Origin: Pseudomonadota bacterium
GTDB lineage: Bacteria; Pseudomonadota; Gammaproteobacteria; Burkholderiales; Burkholderiaceae_C
Assembly (NCBI GenBank): GCA_021819435.1
Contig: JAKARB010000012.1
Location: forward strand, 1-64,000
Direction: 5' to 3'
Length of the DNA: 64,000 bases
Of the stretch, positions 32,713-40,989 are shown piece by piece. A model generated the notes under the pieces. The model was not told the origin of the DNA. It did no database searches and saw nothing but the letters and a program-made list of their open reading frames with translations. Position 1 is the stretch's first letter. Each line of letters opens with the position of its first letter. Position numbers and translations under genes: made by a program.

Positions 32713-33309
32713 ATGCAATCACTCACCTGCGTCGCCCATCGCCTGGTTGTGCCCGCCTTGCTCACCGGCTGCGTGCTCATCACCGGCTGCGCCTCCACGG
32801 GCGTGGCGAATGCCCCGACGGCCACCGCCATGCCACCGGAGCCGGTCTTGTCGGCCAGGGTCATCTACCCGGAACCCGAGCCGACCCTGATCCCGGTCGC
32901 CCGCTACGGGCGCTACACGCTGGTCGAGCTGGTGCCGGAACCCGCGCAGCGCGACCTGACGCGACAGGTGATTGAGGTTTCGATTCCGCCGACCTTCGAT
33001 GCGAACGTCGGCGATGCCCTGCGGCACGTGCTGCTGCGCACCGGCTACCGGCTCTGCGACACGACGGAGGCCGCGGCGCTGTACGCGCTGCCGCTGCCGG
33101 CGGCGCATCTGCGGCTCGGGCCGCTGTCGCTGCGCGATGCCTTGCTGGCACTCGCCGGCCCGGCCTGGGAGCTGTCCGTCGATGACGCAGCGCGCGCGGT
33201 GTGCTTCACGCGCGTGACGGCAGCGCGCTCCGCTGGCCGCGTCGCCGCCGTCCCCGCACCCGGCACGACGGAAGCCGAACCCGCGCAACCCCAGGAGGCC
33301 CAGCCATGA
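32713..33309 (+). CDS. pilL: PilL N-terminal-type lipoprotein of the conjugation machinery
   Basis: The 198-residue protein has a lipobox-containing signal (LLTGCVLITGCAST), so it is probably an outer- or inner-membrane-anchored periplasmic lipoprotein. RYGRYTLVELVPEPAQRDLTRQVIEVSIPPTFDANVGDALRHVLLRTGYRLC is the conserved PilL_N region of PFGI-1-type ICEs, thought to help build the mating channel or pilus. The tail is rich in alanine and proline. It is the first gene of a long overlapping run, and its stop overlaps the next start. Confidence 0.83.
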   Translation: MQSLTCVAHRLVVPALLTGCVLITGCASTGVANAPTATAMPPEPVLSARVIYPEPEPTLIPVARYGRYTLVELVPEPAQRDLTRQVIEVSIPPTFDANVGDALRHVLLRTGYRLCDTTEAAALYALPLPAAHLRLGPLSLRDALLALAGPAWELSVDDAARAVCFTRVTAARSAGRVAAVPAPGTTEAEPAQPQEAQP

Positions 33310-33950
33310 ACATCCCGCAACTTCCCGCCGAAGGCGCCGACCGCGCGCGCTGGCTGAAGATCGCAGCGGCCGCCTGCCTGCTGCTCGTGAGCGTGCTGGC
33401 CGTGGTCAACAGCGTGGGCCTGTCGCGCCTGGCCGAGCAAAGCCAGGCCAGTGCCCAGGATGCCCACGTGCAGGCGCTCAACACGCGCGTCGCGGAACTC
33501 GAACAGCAGTCCGCAACCTCGAAGAACCAGCCCAAGCCCGTCGCCCAACCGGACTTCGAGGCCGCCCGCAAGGCGCTCGACGAACGGCTGTCGCAAGTGG
33601 AGCAGGCCCAAGCCGCGGACAGCCGTGCCGGCGACCTGCAGGCGCTGCAGGCCCGCGTGGGCGACATCGAGGCCCGCCTGAAGAAAGCCGCTGCGCCTGC
33701 CGCGTCGCCCCGGCGCATCGCCGAGGCGGTCAAGCCCAAGGCGCCGGAGCCGCCGTTCAGCGTCGCAGGCCTGGAACTGCGCGGCGGCGAGCGCTTCCTG
33801 TCGATCGCGGGGCCGGGCGTGGCCGCCGTGCGCGAATTGCGACTGCTGCGCGAAGGCGATGCCATCGGCGCCTGGCAATTGCAAGTCATCGAGGCGCACG
33901 CCGCCGTGTTCCGCGTGGACGGCCAGACGCAGCGCATCGCGCTGCCGTAG
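33306..33950 (+). CDS. ICE membrane-anchored coiled-coil protein
   Basis: The 214-residue protein has one transmembrane helix at about 16-38 (AAAACLLLVSVLAVV), a coiled coil about 50-130 rich in A, Q and E, and a small globular C-terminal domain (LELRGGERFLSIAGPGVAAVRELRLLREGDAIGAWQLQVIEAHAAVFRVDGQTQRIALP) that resembles PilP/PilZ-like periplasmic domains of pilus systems. It overlaps pilL by 4 bases and probably works in the inner-membrane/periplasmic part of the mating apparatus. Confidence 0.75.
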   Translation: MNIPQLPAEGADRARWLKIAAAACLLLVSVLAVVNSVGLSRLAEQSQASAQDAHVQALNTRVAELEQQSATSKNQPKPVAQPDFEAARKALDERLSQVEQAQAADSRAGDLQALQARVGDIEARLKKAAAPAASPRRIAEAVKPKAPEPPFSVAGLELRGGERFLSIAGPGVAAVRELRLLREGDAIGAWQLQVIEAHAAVFRVDGQTQRIALP

Positions 33951-33959
33951 GAGCCGGCC

Positions 33960-34682
33960 ATGAAACCAGCCGCGATCGGTCTTGCCGCCATCCTCACCGT
34001 CGTCGCGGGTGCTGCCTCGGCGCAGTCGGCGCCGGTTGCGTCCTCGCGCACGGTTCCCGCCCAGGTTCAGAACAGCATCGACGCCATGCTGGACGAGCGC
34101 CTAGCGCGCGATTGGGGTCTGCGGCTGGAGGAATGGGCGCGCTACCGGCAACTGATGCAGGGGCCGCTGGGCGTCTATTCCCCGAACCTCGATCCGCTCA
34201 CGGCCCTGGGCATCGAGGCGCGCAGCGACGAGGAACGCAACCGCTATGCGGAGCTGCATGTGCAGGCGGAATCGAAGCGCGTGGGCAAGACGCTGGCCTA
34301 CCAGCGGGCCTACGACGCCGCCTGGAAGCGGCTCTATCCGGGCCAGCAGCGTGTGGACATGCCGGGCGCGAAGGCGCCGGGCGCCGGCAACCGGGGTTCG
34401 GGCCGGCTGGCGGTTTTCGTGAAGGCCGAGTGTCCGCCGTGCGAGCAGCGCGCGCGCCAGTTGCAGGCGGCCGGCACAGCCTTCGATCTCTACATGGTCG
34501 GCAGCCGCCAGGACGATGCCCGCATCCGCCAGTGGGCGACCCAGGCCGGCATCGACGCCGGCCGCGTGCGCGCGCGCACCATCACGCTCAATCACGACGC
34601 CGGGCGCTGGCTGTCGCTCGGCCTGCCCGGCGATCTGCCCGCCGTGGTGCGCGAGGTCAATGGCCAATGGCAGCGGCAGTAG
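33960..34682 (+). CDS. TIGR03759-type ICE periplasmic protein with CPPC motif
   Basis: The 240-residue protein has a signal peptide (residues 1-22, ending AASAQS). RDWGLRLEEWARYRQLMQGPLGVYSPNLDPLTALGIEARSDEERNRYAEL is the family-specific region. The C-terminal thioredoxin-like part has C158-P-P-C161 (VFVKAECPPCEQRARQL). It is a periplasmic ICE protein, perhaps involved in thiol chemistry of mating-pair proteins. Its end overlaps the next gene by 16 bases. Confidence 0.82.
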   Translation: MKPAAIGLAAILTVVAGAASAQSAPVASSRTVPAQVQNSIDAMLDERLARDWGLRLEEWARYRQLMQGPLGVYSPNLDPLTALGIEARSDEERNRYAELHVQAESKRVGKTLAYQRAYDAAWKRLYPGQQRVDMPGAKAPGAGNRGSGRLAVFVKAECPPCEQRARQLQAAGTAFDLYMVGSRQDDARIRQWATQAGIDAGRVRARTITLNHDAGRWLSLGLPGDLPAVVREVNGQWQRQ

Positions 34683-35251
34683 CGCTCCGTGCCAGCAGTG
34701 TCGCACTGGCCCTCGGGCTCTGCGCCTGTGCGAGCTTCGCCCTGGCCCAAGAAGTGCCGCCTCCCGCCTATCAGCTTGCCGCGCAGCAGGCGGGCGTGCC
34801 GTCGCCGGTGCTGTATGCGGTCGCGCTGCAGGAGAGCGGCGCCCGGTTGCGCGGTCGCCTGATCCCCTGGCCGTGGACGCTCAACGTCGCCGGGCGGGCC
34901 GAACGCTACGCCACGCGGGTCGATGCCTGCGCAGGCATCCGCCGGGCGCTCGCCCGGGCGCCGGCCAACCGCATCGACGCCGGCCTCGGCCAGGTCAACC
35001 TCGGCTACCACGCGCAGCGTTACGACCACCCCTGCGACCTGCTCGACCCGTACCGCAACCTCGCCATCGCCGCGGAAATCCTGCAGGAGCAGCACATGCC
35101 GGGCGAGGACTGGCTGGTCGCCATCGGCCGCTACCACCGTCCTGCGGGTGGCGCGCCCGCCGCCCGCTACCGCCGCAACGTCCACCAGCACCTGACCCGC
35201 GTGCTGGGGCCGGGCGCCTCCATTCCCTCAGCCCGGAGCCCCATGCCATGA
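34667..35251 (+). CDS. Lytic transglycosylase of the conjugation system
   Basis: The 194-residue protein has a signal peptide (SSVALALGLCACASFALAQ). Its SLT fold carries the catalytic glutamate E56 in VLYAVALQESGARLRG, and IDAGLGQVNLGYHAQRYDHPCDLLDPYRNLAIAAEIL is the second conserved block. It opens peptidoglycan locally so the secretion channel can be assembled. It starts within the previous gene, and its stop overlaps the next start. Confidence 0.86.
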   Translation: MAAAVALRASSVALALGLCACASFALAQEVPPPAYQLAAQQAGVPSPVLYAVALQESGARLRGRLIPWPWTLNVAGRAERYATRVDACAGIRRALARAPANRIDAGLGQVNLGYHAQRYDHPCDLLDPYRNLAIAAEILQEQHMPGEDWLVAIGRYHRPAGGAPAARYRRNVHQHLTRVLGPGASIPSARSPMP

Positions 35252-35802
35252 ATCGCATCCTCCTTGCCGCCGCCGCGGCGATGTTCGCCGCCGTGGCCCA
35301 CGCGCAGGACCGCAGCGCCGCAAACAAGGCCGTCTCCCCGCCGCTGATCGTGGTCGAAGACAAGGGCGGCGCCTCCGCGCTGCCGTACTACCGGGCCTTG
35401 AACCCGCAGGATGCGCAGCCAGGTCAACCGACGATGCCGCAGCCGGCGCCGCGCATCGGTGGCCCTGCGGACGCTGAGGCGGCCATGCTGCCGGTGCGCT
35501 CGGCGCGGCTGTCGCCCGGCGACGAGCCGCGCCGCGTGATCCGCGCGCCGGGCCTGACGCCGCAGTTCTTGGTCGGTGACGACGACCGCTCGCGCGCCTG
35601 GCTCAAGCAGCGGCGCGTGGAGCTGCAGGCACAGCGCGCCGTGGGCCTGGTGGTCAATGTCGCGACGCCCGAGGCACTGGCCGCGCTGCGCCGCCTCGCG
35701 CCGGGTCTGGTGCTGTCCCCGGCCTCGGGCGACGACCTGGCACACCGCCTGGGCATCAAGCACTACCCGGTGCTGATCACCGCCACCGGCATCGAGCCCT
35801 GA
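35248..35802 (+). CDS. TIGR03765-type ICE protein (PFL_4695 family)
   Basis: The 184-residue protein has a signal peptide (residues 1-20, ending VAHAQD). The body (PLIVVEDKGGASALPYYRALNPQ, then LPVRSARLSPGDEPRRVIRAPGLTPQFLVGDDDRSRAWLKQRR, VGLVVNVATPEALAALRRLAPGLVLSPASGDDLAHRLGIKHYPVLIT) resembles TraW/TrbC-type periplasmic proteins of F-like systems in its C-terminal half. It overlaps the transglycosylase stop by 4 bases. Confidence 0.82.
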   Translation: MNRILLAAAAAMFAAVAHAQDRSAANKAVSPPLIVVEDKGGASALPYYRALNPQDAQPGQPTMPQPAPRIGGPADAEAAMLPVRSARLSPGDEPRRVIRAPGLTPQFLVGDDDRSRAWLKQRRVELQAQRAVGLVVNVATPEALAALRRLAPGLVLSPASGDDLAHRLGIKHYPVLITATGIEP

Positions 35803-35830
35803 CGCGGTAGAGCCAGGTGAAGCGCCCACC

Positions 35831-37990
35831 ATGGCCCACTCCCAAGCCGTCGAAGTCTTGCTGCGGCCAGCGGTGGAGCTTTACACCGTCGCGGTCTGTG
35901 CGGGCGCCGCGCTTCTGTGCCTGGTGGCCCCGTGGTCGCTCGCGCTGAGCCCCTTGCTCGGCCTGGGTAGCGCGCTGGCCTTCCTGACCTTCGGTGCGAT
36001 CCGCTTCCGGGACGCCTGGGCGATCCTGCGCTACCGGCGCAACATCCGGCGCCTGCCGCGCTACGTGATGACCAGCCGCGACGTGCCGGTCAGCCAGCAG
36101 CGGCTGTTCGTCGGCCGGGGTTTCCGCTGGGACCAGCGCCACACGCACCGGCTGATGCAGACCTACCGGCCGGAGTTCCGCCGCTATGTCGAACCGACGG
36201 CGATCTACCGGGCGGCCCGGTACTTCGAGGAGCGCCTGGAGTTCGCGCCGTACCCGCTGTCCAAGCTCGCCAAGGCCCTGGCCTGGGACAGCCCGCTCAA
36301 CCCGGCGCGGCCTCTGCCGCCGGTGGGCGGCCTGCCGCGCCTGCACGGCATCGAGCCGCACGAGGTTGACGTCACCCTGCCTTTGGCCGAGCGCGTCGGC
36401 CATTCGCTGGTGCTGGGCACCACCCGCGTCGGCAAGACCCGCTTGGCCGAACTGTTCATCACCCAGGACATCCGCCGCAAGGTGGGCGGCCAGCACGAGG
36501 TCGTGATCGTCTTCGACCCCAAGGGCGACACCGATCTGCTCAAGCGCATGTACGTGGAAGCCAAACGCGCCGGGCGCGAAGGCGAGTTCTACGTCTTCCA
36601 TTTGGGCTGGCCGGACATCAGCGCCCGCTACAACGCCGTGGGGCGGTTCGGGCGCATCAGCGAAGTTGCCACGCGCATCGCGGGCCAGCTCTCCGGTGAA
36701 GGCAATTCGGCCGCCTTCAGGGAGTTCGCGTGGAGGTTTGTCAACATCATCGCCCGTGCTCTGGTCGAGCTGGGGCAGCGGCCCGACTACCTGCTGATCC
36801 AGCGCCACGTCATCAACATCGATGCGCTGTTCATCGAGTACGCCCAGCACTACTTCGCCAGGAGCGAGCCGAAAGCCTGGGAGGTCATCGTCCAGCTCGA
36901 AGCCAAGCTGAACGACAAGAACATCCCGCGCAACATGATCGGGCGGGAGAAGCGCGTCGTCGCGCTGGAGCAGTACCTGTCGCAGGTGCGCATCTACGAC
37001 CCGGTGCTCGACGGCCTGCGCAGCGCGGTGCGCTACGACCGGACGTACTTCGACAAGATCGTCGCATCGCTCCTGCCGCTGCTGGAGAAGCTGACCACCG
37101 GCAAGATCGCGCAGTTGCTGGCGCCGAACTACTCGGACCTGGGCGACCCGCGGCCGATCTTCGACTGGATGCAGATCATCAGGAAGCGGGCCGTGGTCTA
37201 TGTCGGGCTCGATGCGCTGTCGGATGCCGAAGTGGCGGCCGCTGTCGGCAACTCGATGTTCTCCGATCTCGTCTCCGTCGCCGGCCACATCTACAAGTTC
37301 GGCATCGACGATGGTCTGCCGGGCGCGTCGGCCGGCATGAAGGTGCCAATCAACGTGCACGCGGATGAGTTCAACGAACTGATGGGCGACGAGTTCATCC
37401 CGATGGTCAACAAGGGCGGCGGCGCCGGGGTGCAGGTCACGGCCTATACGCAGACCATGAGCGACATTGAGGCCCGCATCGGCAGTCGCGCCAAGGCCGG
37501 CCAGGTCATCGGGAACTTCAACAACCTGTTCATGCTGCGCGTGCGCGAAACCATCACGGCCGAGCTGCTGACACGCCAACTTCCCCAGGTGGAGGTCTAC
37601 ACCACCTCCCTGGTCAGCGGCGCCACCGACAGTTCCGATCCTTCCGGCAACACCGCTTTCACCTCCAACACCCAGGATCGCGTCACCAGTACCAGCGTGC
37701 CGCTGATCGAGCCGGCGCACGTCGTCGGCCTGCCCAAGGGGCAGTGCTTCGCGCTGATCGAGGGCGGCCACCTGTGGAAGGTACGCATGCCCTTGCCGGC
37801 GCCCGACCCCGACGAGGCCATGCCGAAGGATCTGCAGGAGCTGGCCGGCTACATGCGGCAGCACTACGTCGAGGCCGGCGACTGGTGGGACGGCAAGGGC
37901 ATTCCCGGCCTGCAGGATCAGGCGCTGCCCGACGATCTGCTGGCGGACTTCAAGCAGATGGCGAGCGTGGATGAAGGGGCCGCGGCATGA
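35831..37990 (+). CDS. traD: Conjugative coupling factor TraD
   Basis: This 719-residue type IV coupling protein has two N-terminal transmembrane helices (about 15-58), Walker A LGTTRVGKTRLAEL near 195-202, VVIVFDPKGDTDLL near 226, and GGGAGVQVTAYTQTMSDIEARIGSRAKAGQVIGNFNNLFMLRV in the C-terminal nucleotide-binding half. It links the relaxase-DNA complex to the secretion channel. It belongs to the TOL/SXT subgroup of ICE TraD proteins. Its stop overlaps the next start. Confidence 0.93.
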   Translation: MAHSQAVEVLLRPAVELYTVAVCAGAALLCLVAPWSLALSPLLGLGSALAFLTFGAIRFRDAWAILRYRRNIRRLPRYVMTSRDVPVSQQRLFVGRGFRWDQRHTHRLMQTYRPEFRRYVEPTAIYRAARYFEERLEFAPYPLSKLAKALAWDSPLNPARPLPPVGGLPRLHGIEPHEVDVTLPLAERVGHSLVLGTTRVGKTRLAELFITQDIRRKVGGQHEVVIVFDPKGDTDLLKRMYVEAKRAGREGEFYVFHLGWPDISARYNAVGRFGRISEVATRIAGQLSGEGNSAAFREFAWRFVNIIARALVELGQRPDYLLIQRHVINIDALFIEYAQHYFARSEPKAWEVIVQLEAKLNDKNIPRNMIGREKRVVALEQYLSQVRIYDPVLDGLRSAVRYDRTYFDKIVASLLPLLEKLTTGKIAQLLAPNYSDLGDPRPIFDWMQIIRKRAVVYVGLDALSDAEVAAAVGNSMFSDLVSVAGHIYKFGIDDGLPGASAGMKVPINVHADEFNELMGDEFIPMVNKGGGAGVQVTAYTQTMSDIEARIGSRAKAGQVIGNFNNLFMLRVRETITAELLTRQLPQVEVYTTSLVSGATDSSDPSGNTAFTSNTQDRVTSTSVPLIEPAHVVGLPKGQCFALIEGGHLWKVRMPLPAPDPDEAMPKDLQELAGYMRQHYVEAGDWWDGKGIPGLQDQALPDDLLADFKQMASVDEGAAA

Positions 37991-38736
37991 GCGACCCCGC
38001 CGTCGCCGTCCAGCGCCAGCAGGTCCGCCAGCAGGGCCTGATCGCGGGGCTGGTCACGCTGCCGTTCCGGCTGTTCGGCGTGCTGTGCGGCTCGCTGATG
38101 CTGTGCATCGTGATCGAGTGCGTCGGCATGCACTTCTTCTGGCCCGAGCAGGGCTGGCGCCATGCGCAGGGCATGCTGAACTACGAGCTGTCGCAGGTCT
38201 CGGAGCATTTCACGCGCAGCGTGCTGGTGCAGGAGCCGGGGCGCAGTGCGCGGCAGCTCGTCGAGTGGGCCTACCAAGGACTGTTCGTGAAGACCGGGCT
38301 GCTGGACTGGATACGCGATGCCGCCTCGCAATCCCGTGCCGGCACCCGCAGCCAGGTGCAGGACTTCCGCTACTACCTTGGACAGGTCTACGTGCATGTG
38401 GAGAGCTACCTGATCGCCTCGGCCTACACCGTGTTGGTGTTCCTCGTGCGGCTGCTGGTGCTGATCCTGATCCTGCCGCTGTTCGTGATGGCTGCTTTCG
38501 TCGGCCTGGTCGATGGGCTGGTGCGCAGGGACGTGCGCGGCTTCGGCGCCGGGCGCGAATCGGGCTTCGTCTACCACCGGGCCAGGGCGAGCCTGATGCC
38601 GCTGGCGGTGCTGCCCTGGGTCACGTACCTCGCGCTGCCGGTCAGCGTGCATCCGCTGCTGATCCTGCTGCCCAGCGCGGCGCTGCTGGGCGTTGCCGTG
38701 GCCATCTCCGCGGCCACCTTCAAGAAGTACCTGTAG
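37987..38736 (+). CDS. TIGR03747-type ICE membrane protein (PFL_4697 family)
   Basis: The 249-residue protein has at least four hydrophobic segments (LVTLPFRLFGVLCGSLMLCIVIECVGM, YTVLVFLVRLLVLILILPLFVMAAFVGLV, PLAVLPWVTYLALPVSVHPLLILLPSAALLGVAVAI). The sequence after the third, GLVRRDVRGFGAGRESGFVYHRA, is a family hallmark. It always accompanies TraD in this ICE family and is the last gene of the pilL operon. Confidence 0.85.
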   Translation: MSDPAVAVQRQQVRQQGLIAGLVTLPFRLFGVLCGSLMLCIVIECVGMHFFWPEQGWRHAQGMLNYELSQVSEHFTRSVLVQEPGRSARQLVEWAYQGLFVKTGLLDWIRDAASQSRAGTRSQVQDFRYYLGQVYVHVESYLIASAYTVLVFLVRLLVLILILPLFVMAAFVGLVDGLVRRDVRGFGAGRESGFVYHRARASLMPLAVLPWVTYLALPVSVHPLLILLPSAALLGVAVAISAATFKKYL

Positions 38737-38780
38737 GCGCGTCGTTCCTTGCGCTGCCGGAAAGCGGTGGCGGGCCGGTT

Positions 38781-38788
38781 CCGATTGA
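38781..38788 (+). promoter_or_regulatory. CCGATTCC-like box before the RAQPRD operon
   Basis: CCGGTTCCGATTGATTG, 70 bases ahead of the start of the RAQPRD gene, within the 114-base gap after the pilL operon. Confidence 0.35.
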
Positions 38789-38850
38789 TTGCGGCGCCGG
38801 AAGACCGGGCGTTCGAGCATGAGCCATTCGCATCCCCGGAGAACGGCTCG

Positions 38851-39237
38851 ATGGAAACCTTCCGCAGTCCTGCGCATGTCCGGCGCCACGCCATCGCCGC
38901 GCTATTGGCCGCGCTCCTGCTCGCCGCTGCGGGGCTTCAGCCGGCCGTCGCCGCCGATGCAGCCGACAACGCCGCAGAGCGCGAGATGCTCGCCGCGGTG
39001 ACGCGCCAGCTCGAACTGCTGGATCGCCTGGCCGAACGCGGAGCGGCCACCGCGCCGCAGGAACGGTCCCGCTACCACTTCGACTACGCCCGGCTGCGCG
39101 CCGACCTGCAACGCATGCGCGCAGGCGTGCGGGACTACCTCGTTCCCCAGCGCGCGCAGCCGCGCGATCCCGTGCCGCTGGCCGGCGACTACACGCGCAG
39201 CGGCACGGCCCCCGACAAGGAGGCGCCGTCGCCATGA
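38851..39237 (+). CDS. RAQPRD-family ICE protein
   Basis: The 128-residue protein has an N-terminal signal/anchor (AIAALLAALLLAAAGLQPAVA), a helical body (EREMLAAVTRQLELLDRLAERGAATAPQERSRYHFDYARLRADLQRMRAGV) and the name-giving RAQPRDP near its end. It is probably periplasmic. The start is chosen at MET-F after CCCGGAG. It overlaps the next gene by 4 bases. Confidence 0.87.
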   Translation: METFRSPAHVRRHAIAALLAALLLAAAGLQPAVAADAADNAAEREMLAAVTRQLELLDRLAERGAATAPQERSRYHFDYARLRADLQRMRAGVRDYLVPQRAQPRDPVPLAGDYTRSGTAPDKEAPSP

Positions 39238-39473
39238 CGCCGTCCGCCGATCAGGTCGCCGCCTTTCAGGCCAACGGCGGGTTCGCGCCCGCAGCCGTCT
39301 CCACCGTCGTGCTCGGTTTCGTCTTCGCCGTCCTGCTGCTGTGGGGCGTGTGGGCGATGCGCACCGCCTATGTCGGCTGGGCCGAGCACCACCTGACCCA
39401 ACGCCAGTTCCTCGGCGTCATCGTGCGCTTCGTCGCGATGTACCTGGTGCTGGGCTTCTTCCTCCTGTCCTGA
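39234..39473 (+). CDS. TIGR03758-type ICE membrane protein
   Basis: The 79-residue protein has two transmembrane helices (AVSTVVLGFVFAVLLLWGVW and FLGVIVRFVAMYLVLGFFLLS) around LTQRQ. It fits the small inner-membrane proteins that follow RAQPRD in these ICEs and may have a pilin- or TrbC-like structural role. Confidence 0.82.
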   Translation: MTPSADQVAAFQANGGFAPAAVSTVVLGFVFAVLLLWGVWAMRTAYVGWAEHHLTQRQFLGVIVRFVAMYLVLGFFLLS

Positions 39474-39496
39474 CCACCATGAAAGGGTGTATCGCC

Positions 39497-39862
39497 ATGA
39501 ACGCTTCGCTGATTCCTCGTCGCCCCGCTGCGCGCATCGCAGCCATGCTTGCCTCGCTGGGCCTCGCTGTCACGCCGCTTGTCTCGCTGGCGGCCCTGCC
39601 CACCTTGGAAGACCCGTCGCGCGGCACCGGCAGCGGCATCATGCAGACGCTGCAGAACTACGGCTACGACATCGTGCTGCTGATCGCGCTGCTCGTGGTC
39701 GCCTCGATGTTCGTCGGCGTCTGCTACCACGCCTACACGCGCTACGCGGAGATCCACACCGGCCGCGCCACCTGGGGCCAGTTCGGCCTGACGGTGGCGG
39801 TCGGCGCGATCCTCTTGGTCGTCGGCATCTGGCTGCTGACCAAGGCCACCGGCGTGCTGTAA
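39497..39862 (+). CDS. TIGR03745-type ICE membrane protein (PFL_4702 family)
   Basis: The 121-residue protein has a signal peptide (MLASLGLAVTPLVSLAALP) and two further hydrophobic segments (YDIVLLIALLVVASMFVGVCYHAY and FGLTVAVGAILLVVGIWLLT), the layout of VirB2/TrbC pilins. It is a good candidate for the conjugative pilin. AAGGG precedes the start; an alternative ATG lies 6 codons upstream. Confidence 0.82.
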   Translation: MNASLIPRRPAARIAAMLASLGLAVTPLVSLAALPTLEDPSRGTGSGIMQTLQNYGYDIVLLIALLVVASMFVGVCYHAYTRYAEIHTGRATWGQFGLTVAVGAILLVVGIWLLTKATGVL

Positions 39863-39874
39863 GGGCCGGCAACC

Positions 39875-40300
39875 ATGGCCAGCGCCCTGGAGAGCCCGCG
39901 CGACGGGCTCGTGACCTTTATGCCGCATCGCCTGAACCGCCATCCGGTGGTCGTGCGCGGGCTCACGGCCGACGAGCTGTGGGTCTGCGCCGGCTTGTCG
40001 GGCGCGGTCGGGTTCGTGGCCGGCGTGCCGCTGGCCTGGCTGACCCACAGCATTGCGATGGTGCCCACGCTGGTCGTTGCCGGCATCGGCATCGGCGTCT
40101 TCGTGGGCGGCGGTCTGTTGCGGAGGTGGAAGCGCGGCCGGCCTGACACCTGGCTGTACCGCCAGCTTCAGTGGCGGCTCGCGCTGCGCTACCCCGCGCT
40201 GGCGGCCCACGCGGGCGGTGGGCAACTCATCACCCGCTCGGGCTGGTGGTCCACGCGGCGCCTGCGGCCCAACCCGTCCCTGCGTCGAGATAGACCATGA
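39875..40300 (+). CDS. TIGR03750-type conjugal transfer protein (VirB3/TraL-like)
   Basis: The 141-residue protein begins with a cytoplasmic stretch (VTFMPHRLNRHPVVVRGLTADEL), then two adjacent transmembrane helices (LWVCAGLSGAVGFVAGVPLAWL, VPTLVVAGIGIGVFVGGGLL), then a basic segment (RRWKRGRPDTWLYRQLQWRLALR). This is the topology of TraL/VirB3 proteins that anchor the VirB4 ATPase. It overlaps the next gene by 4 bases. Confidence 0.82.
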   Translation: MASALESPRDGLVTFMPHRLNRHPVVVRGLTADELWVCAGLSGAVGFVAGVPLAWLTHSIAMVPTLVVAGIGIGVFVGGGLLRRWKRGRPDTWLYRQLQWRLALRYPALAAHAGGGQLITRSGWWSTRRLRPNPSLRRDRP

Positions 40301-40989
40301 GCCGATTCAAGAACGAGGTCGCGCACCTGCAGGCGCATGTGAAGGCCTTGCGCCTGGCCGGCGCCGCGCTGTTCGTGGTGGCGCTGCTGCTCGGCTTCGG
40401 CTGGTGGAGCGCACCCAAGAGCCTGACCATCCACGTGCCGCCCGACCTGCGCTCGGGCAGCACCCGCAAGTGGTGGGACGTGCCGCCGGAAAGCGTCTAC
40501 GCCTTCACCTTCTACATCTGGCAGCAGGCGCAACGCTGGCCGACTAACGGCGAGCAGGACTACCCGCGCAACCTGCATGGGCTGTCGGCCTACTTCACAC
40601 CGAGCTGCCGGGCTTTCCTGCAACAGGACTACGAGTTCCGGCGCAGCAACGGCGAGTTGCGCCAGCGCGTGCGCGGCATCTACGAGATTCCCGGCCGCGG
40701 CTACGGCGACGATCCCGCCGCGCGCGTGCGCACCGTGTCGGCGAACGACTGGATCGTCACGCTGGACGTGAGCGCCGACGAGTACCTGGGCGCCGAGCAG
40801 GTCAAGCGCGCACTCGTGCGCTACGCGCTGAAGGTCGTGCGCATCGACATCGATCCCGAGCGCAATCCCTTCGGCCTCGTTCTGGACTGCTATGCACGTG
40901 CGCCCGAGCGCATCGAAACCCCGCCGCCCCCGGCGCCAGCCGGCAAGCCCGCCAGCCCCGGTGCCAATCTGCAGGGAGACACCCCATGA
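40297..40989 (+). CDS. TIGR03746-type ICE protein (PFL_4703 family, TraE/VirB8-like)
   Basis: The 230-residue protein has one transmembrane helix at about 22-42 (AALFVVALLLGFGWWS) followed by a periplasmic domain (SLTIHVPPDLRSGSTRKWWDVPPESVYAFTFYIWQQAQRWPTNGEQDYPRNL), as in TraE/VirB8 proteins that nucleate the inner-membrane complex. The tail is rich in proline. It is translationally coupled at both ends. Confidence 0.84.
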   Translation: MSRFKNEVAHLQAHVKALRLAGAALFVVALLLGFGWWSAPKSLTIHVPPDLRSGSTRKWWDVPPESVYAFTFYIWQQAQRWPTNGEQDYPRNLHGLSAYFTPSCRAFLQQDYEFRRSNGELRQRVRGIYEIPGRGYGDDPAARVRTVSANDWIVTLDVSADEYLGAEQVKRALVRYALKVVRIDIDPERNPFGLVLDCYARAPERIETPPPPAPAGKPASPGANLQGDTP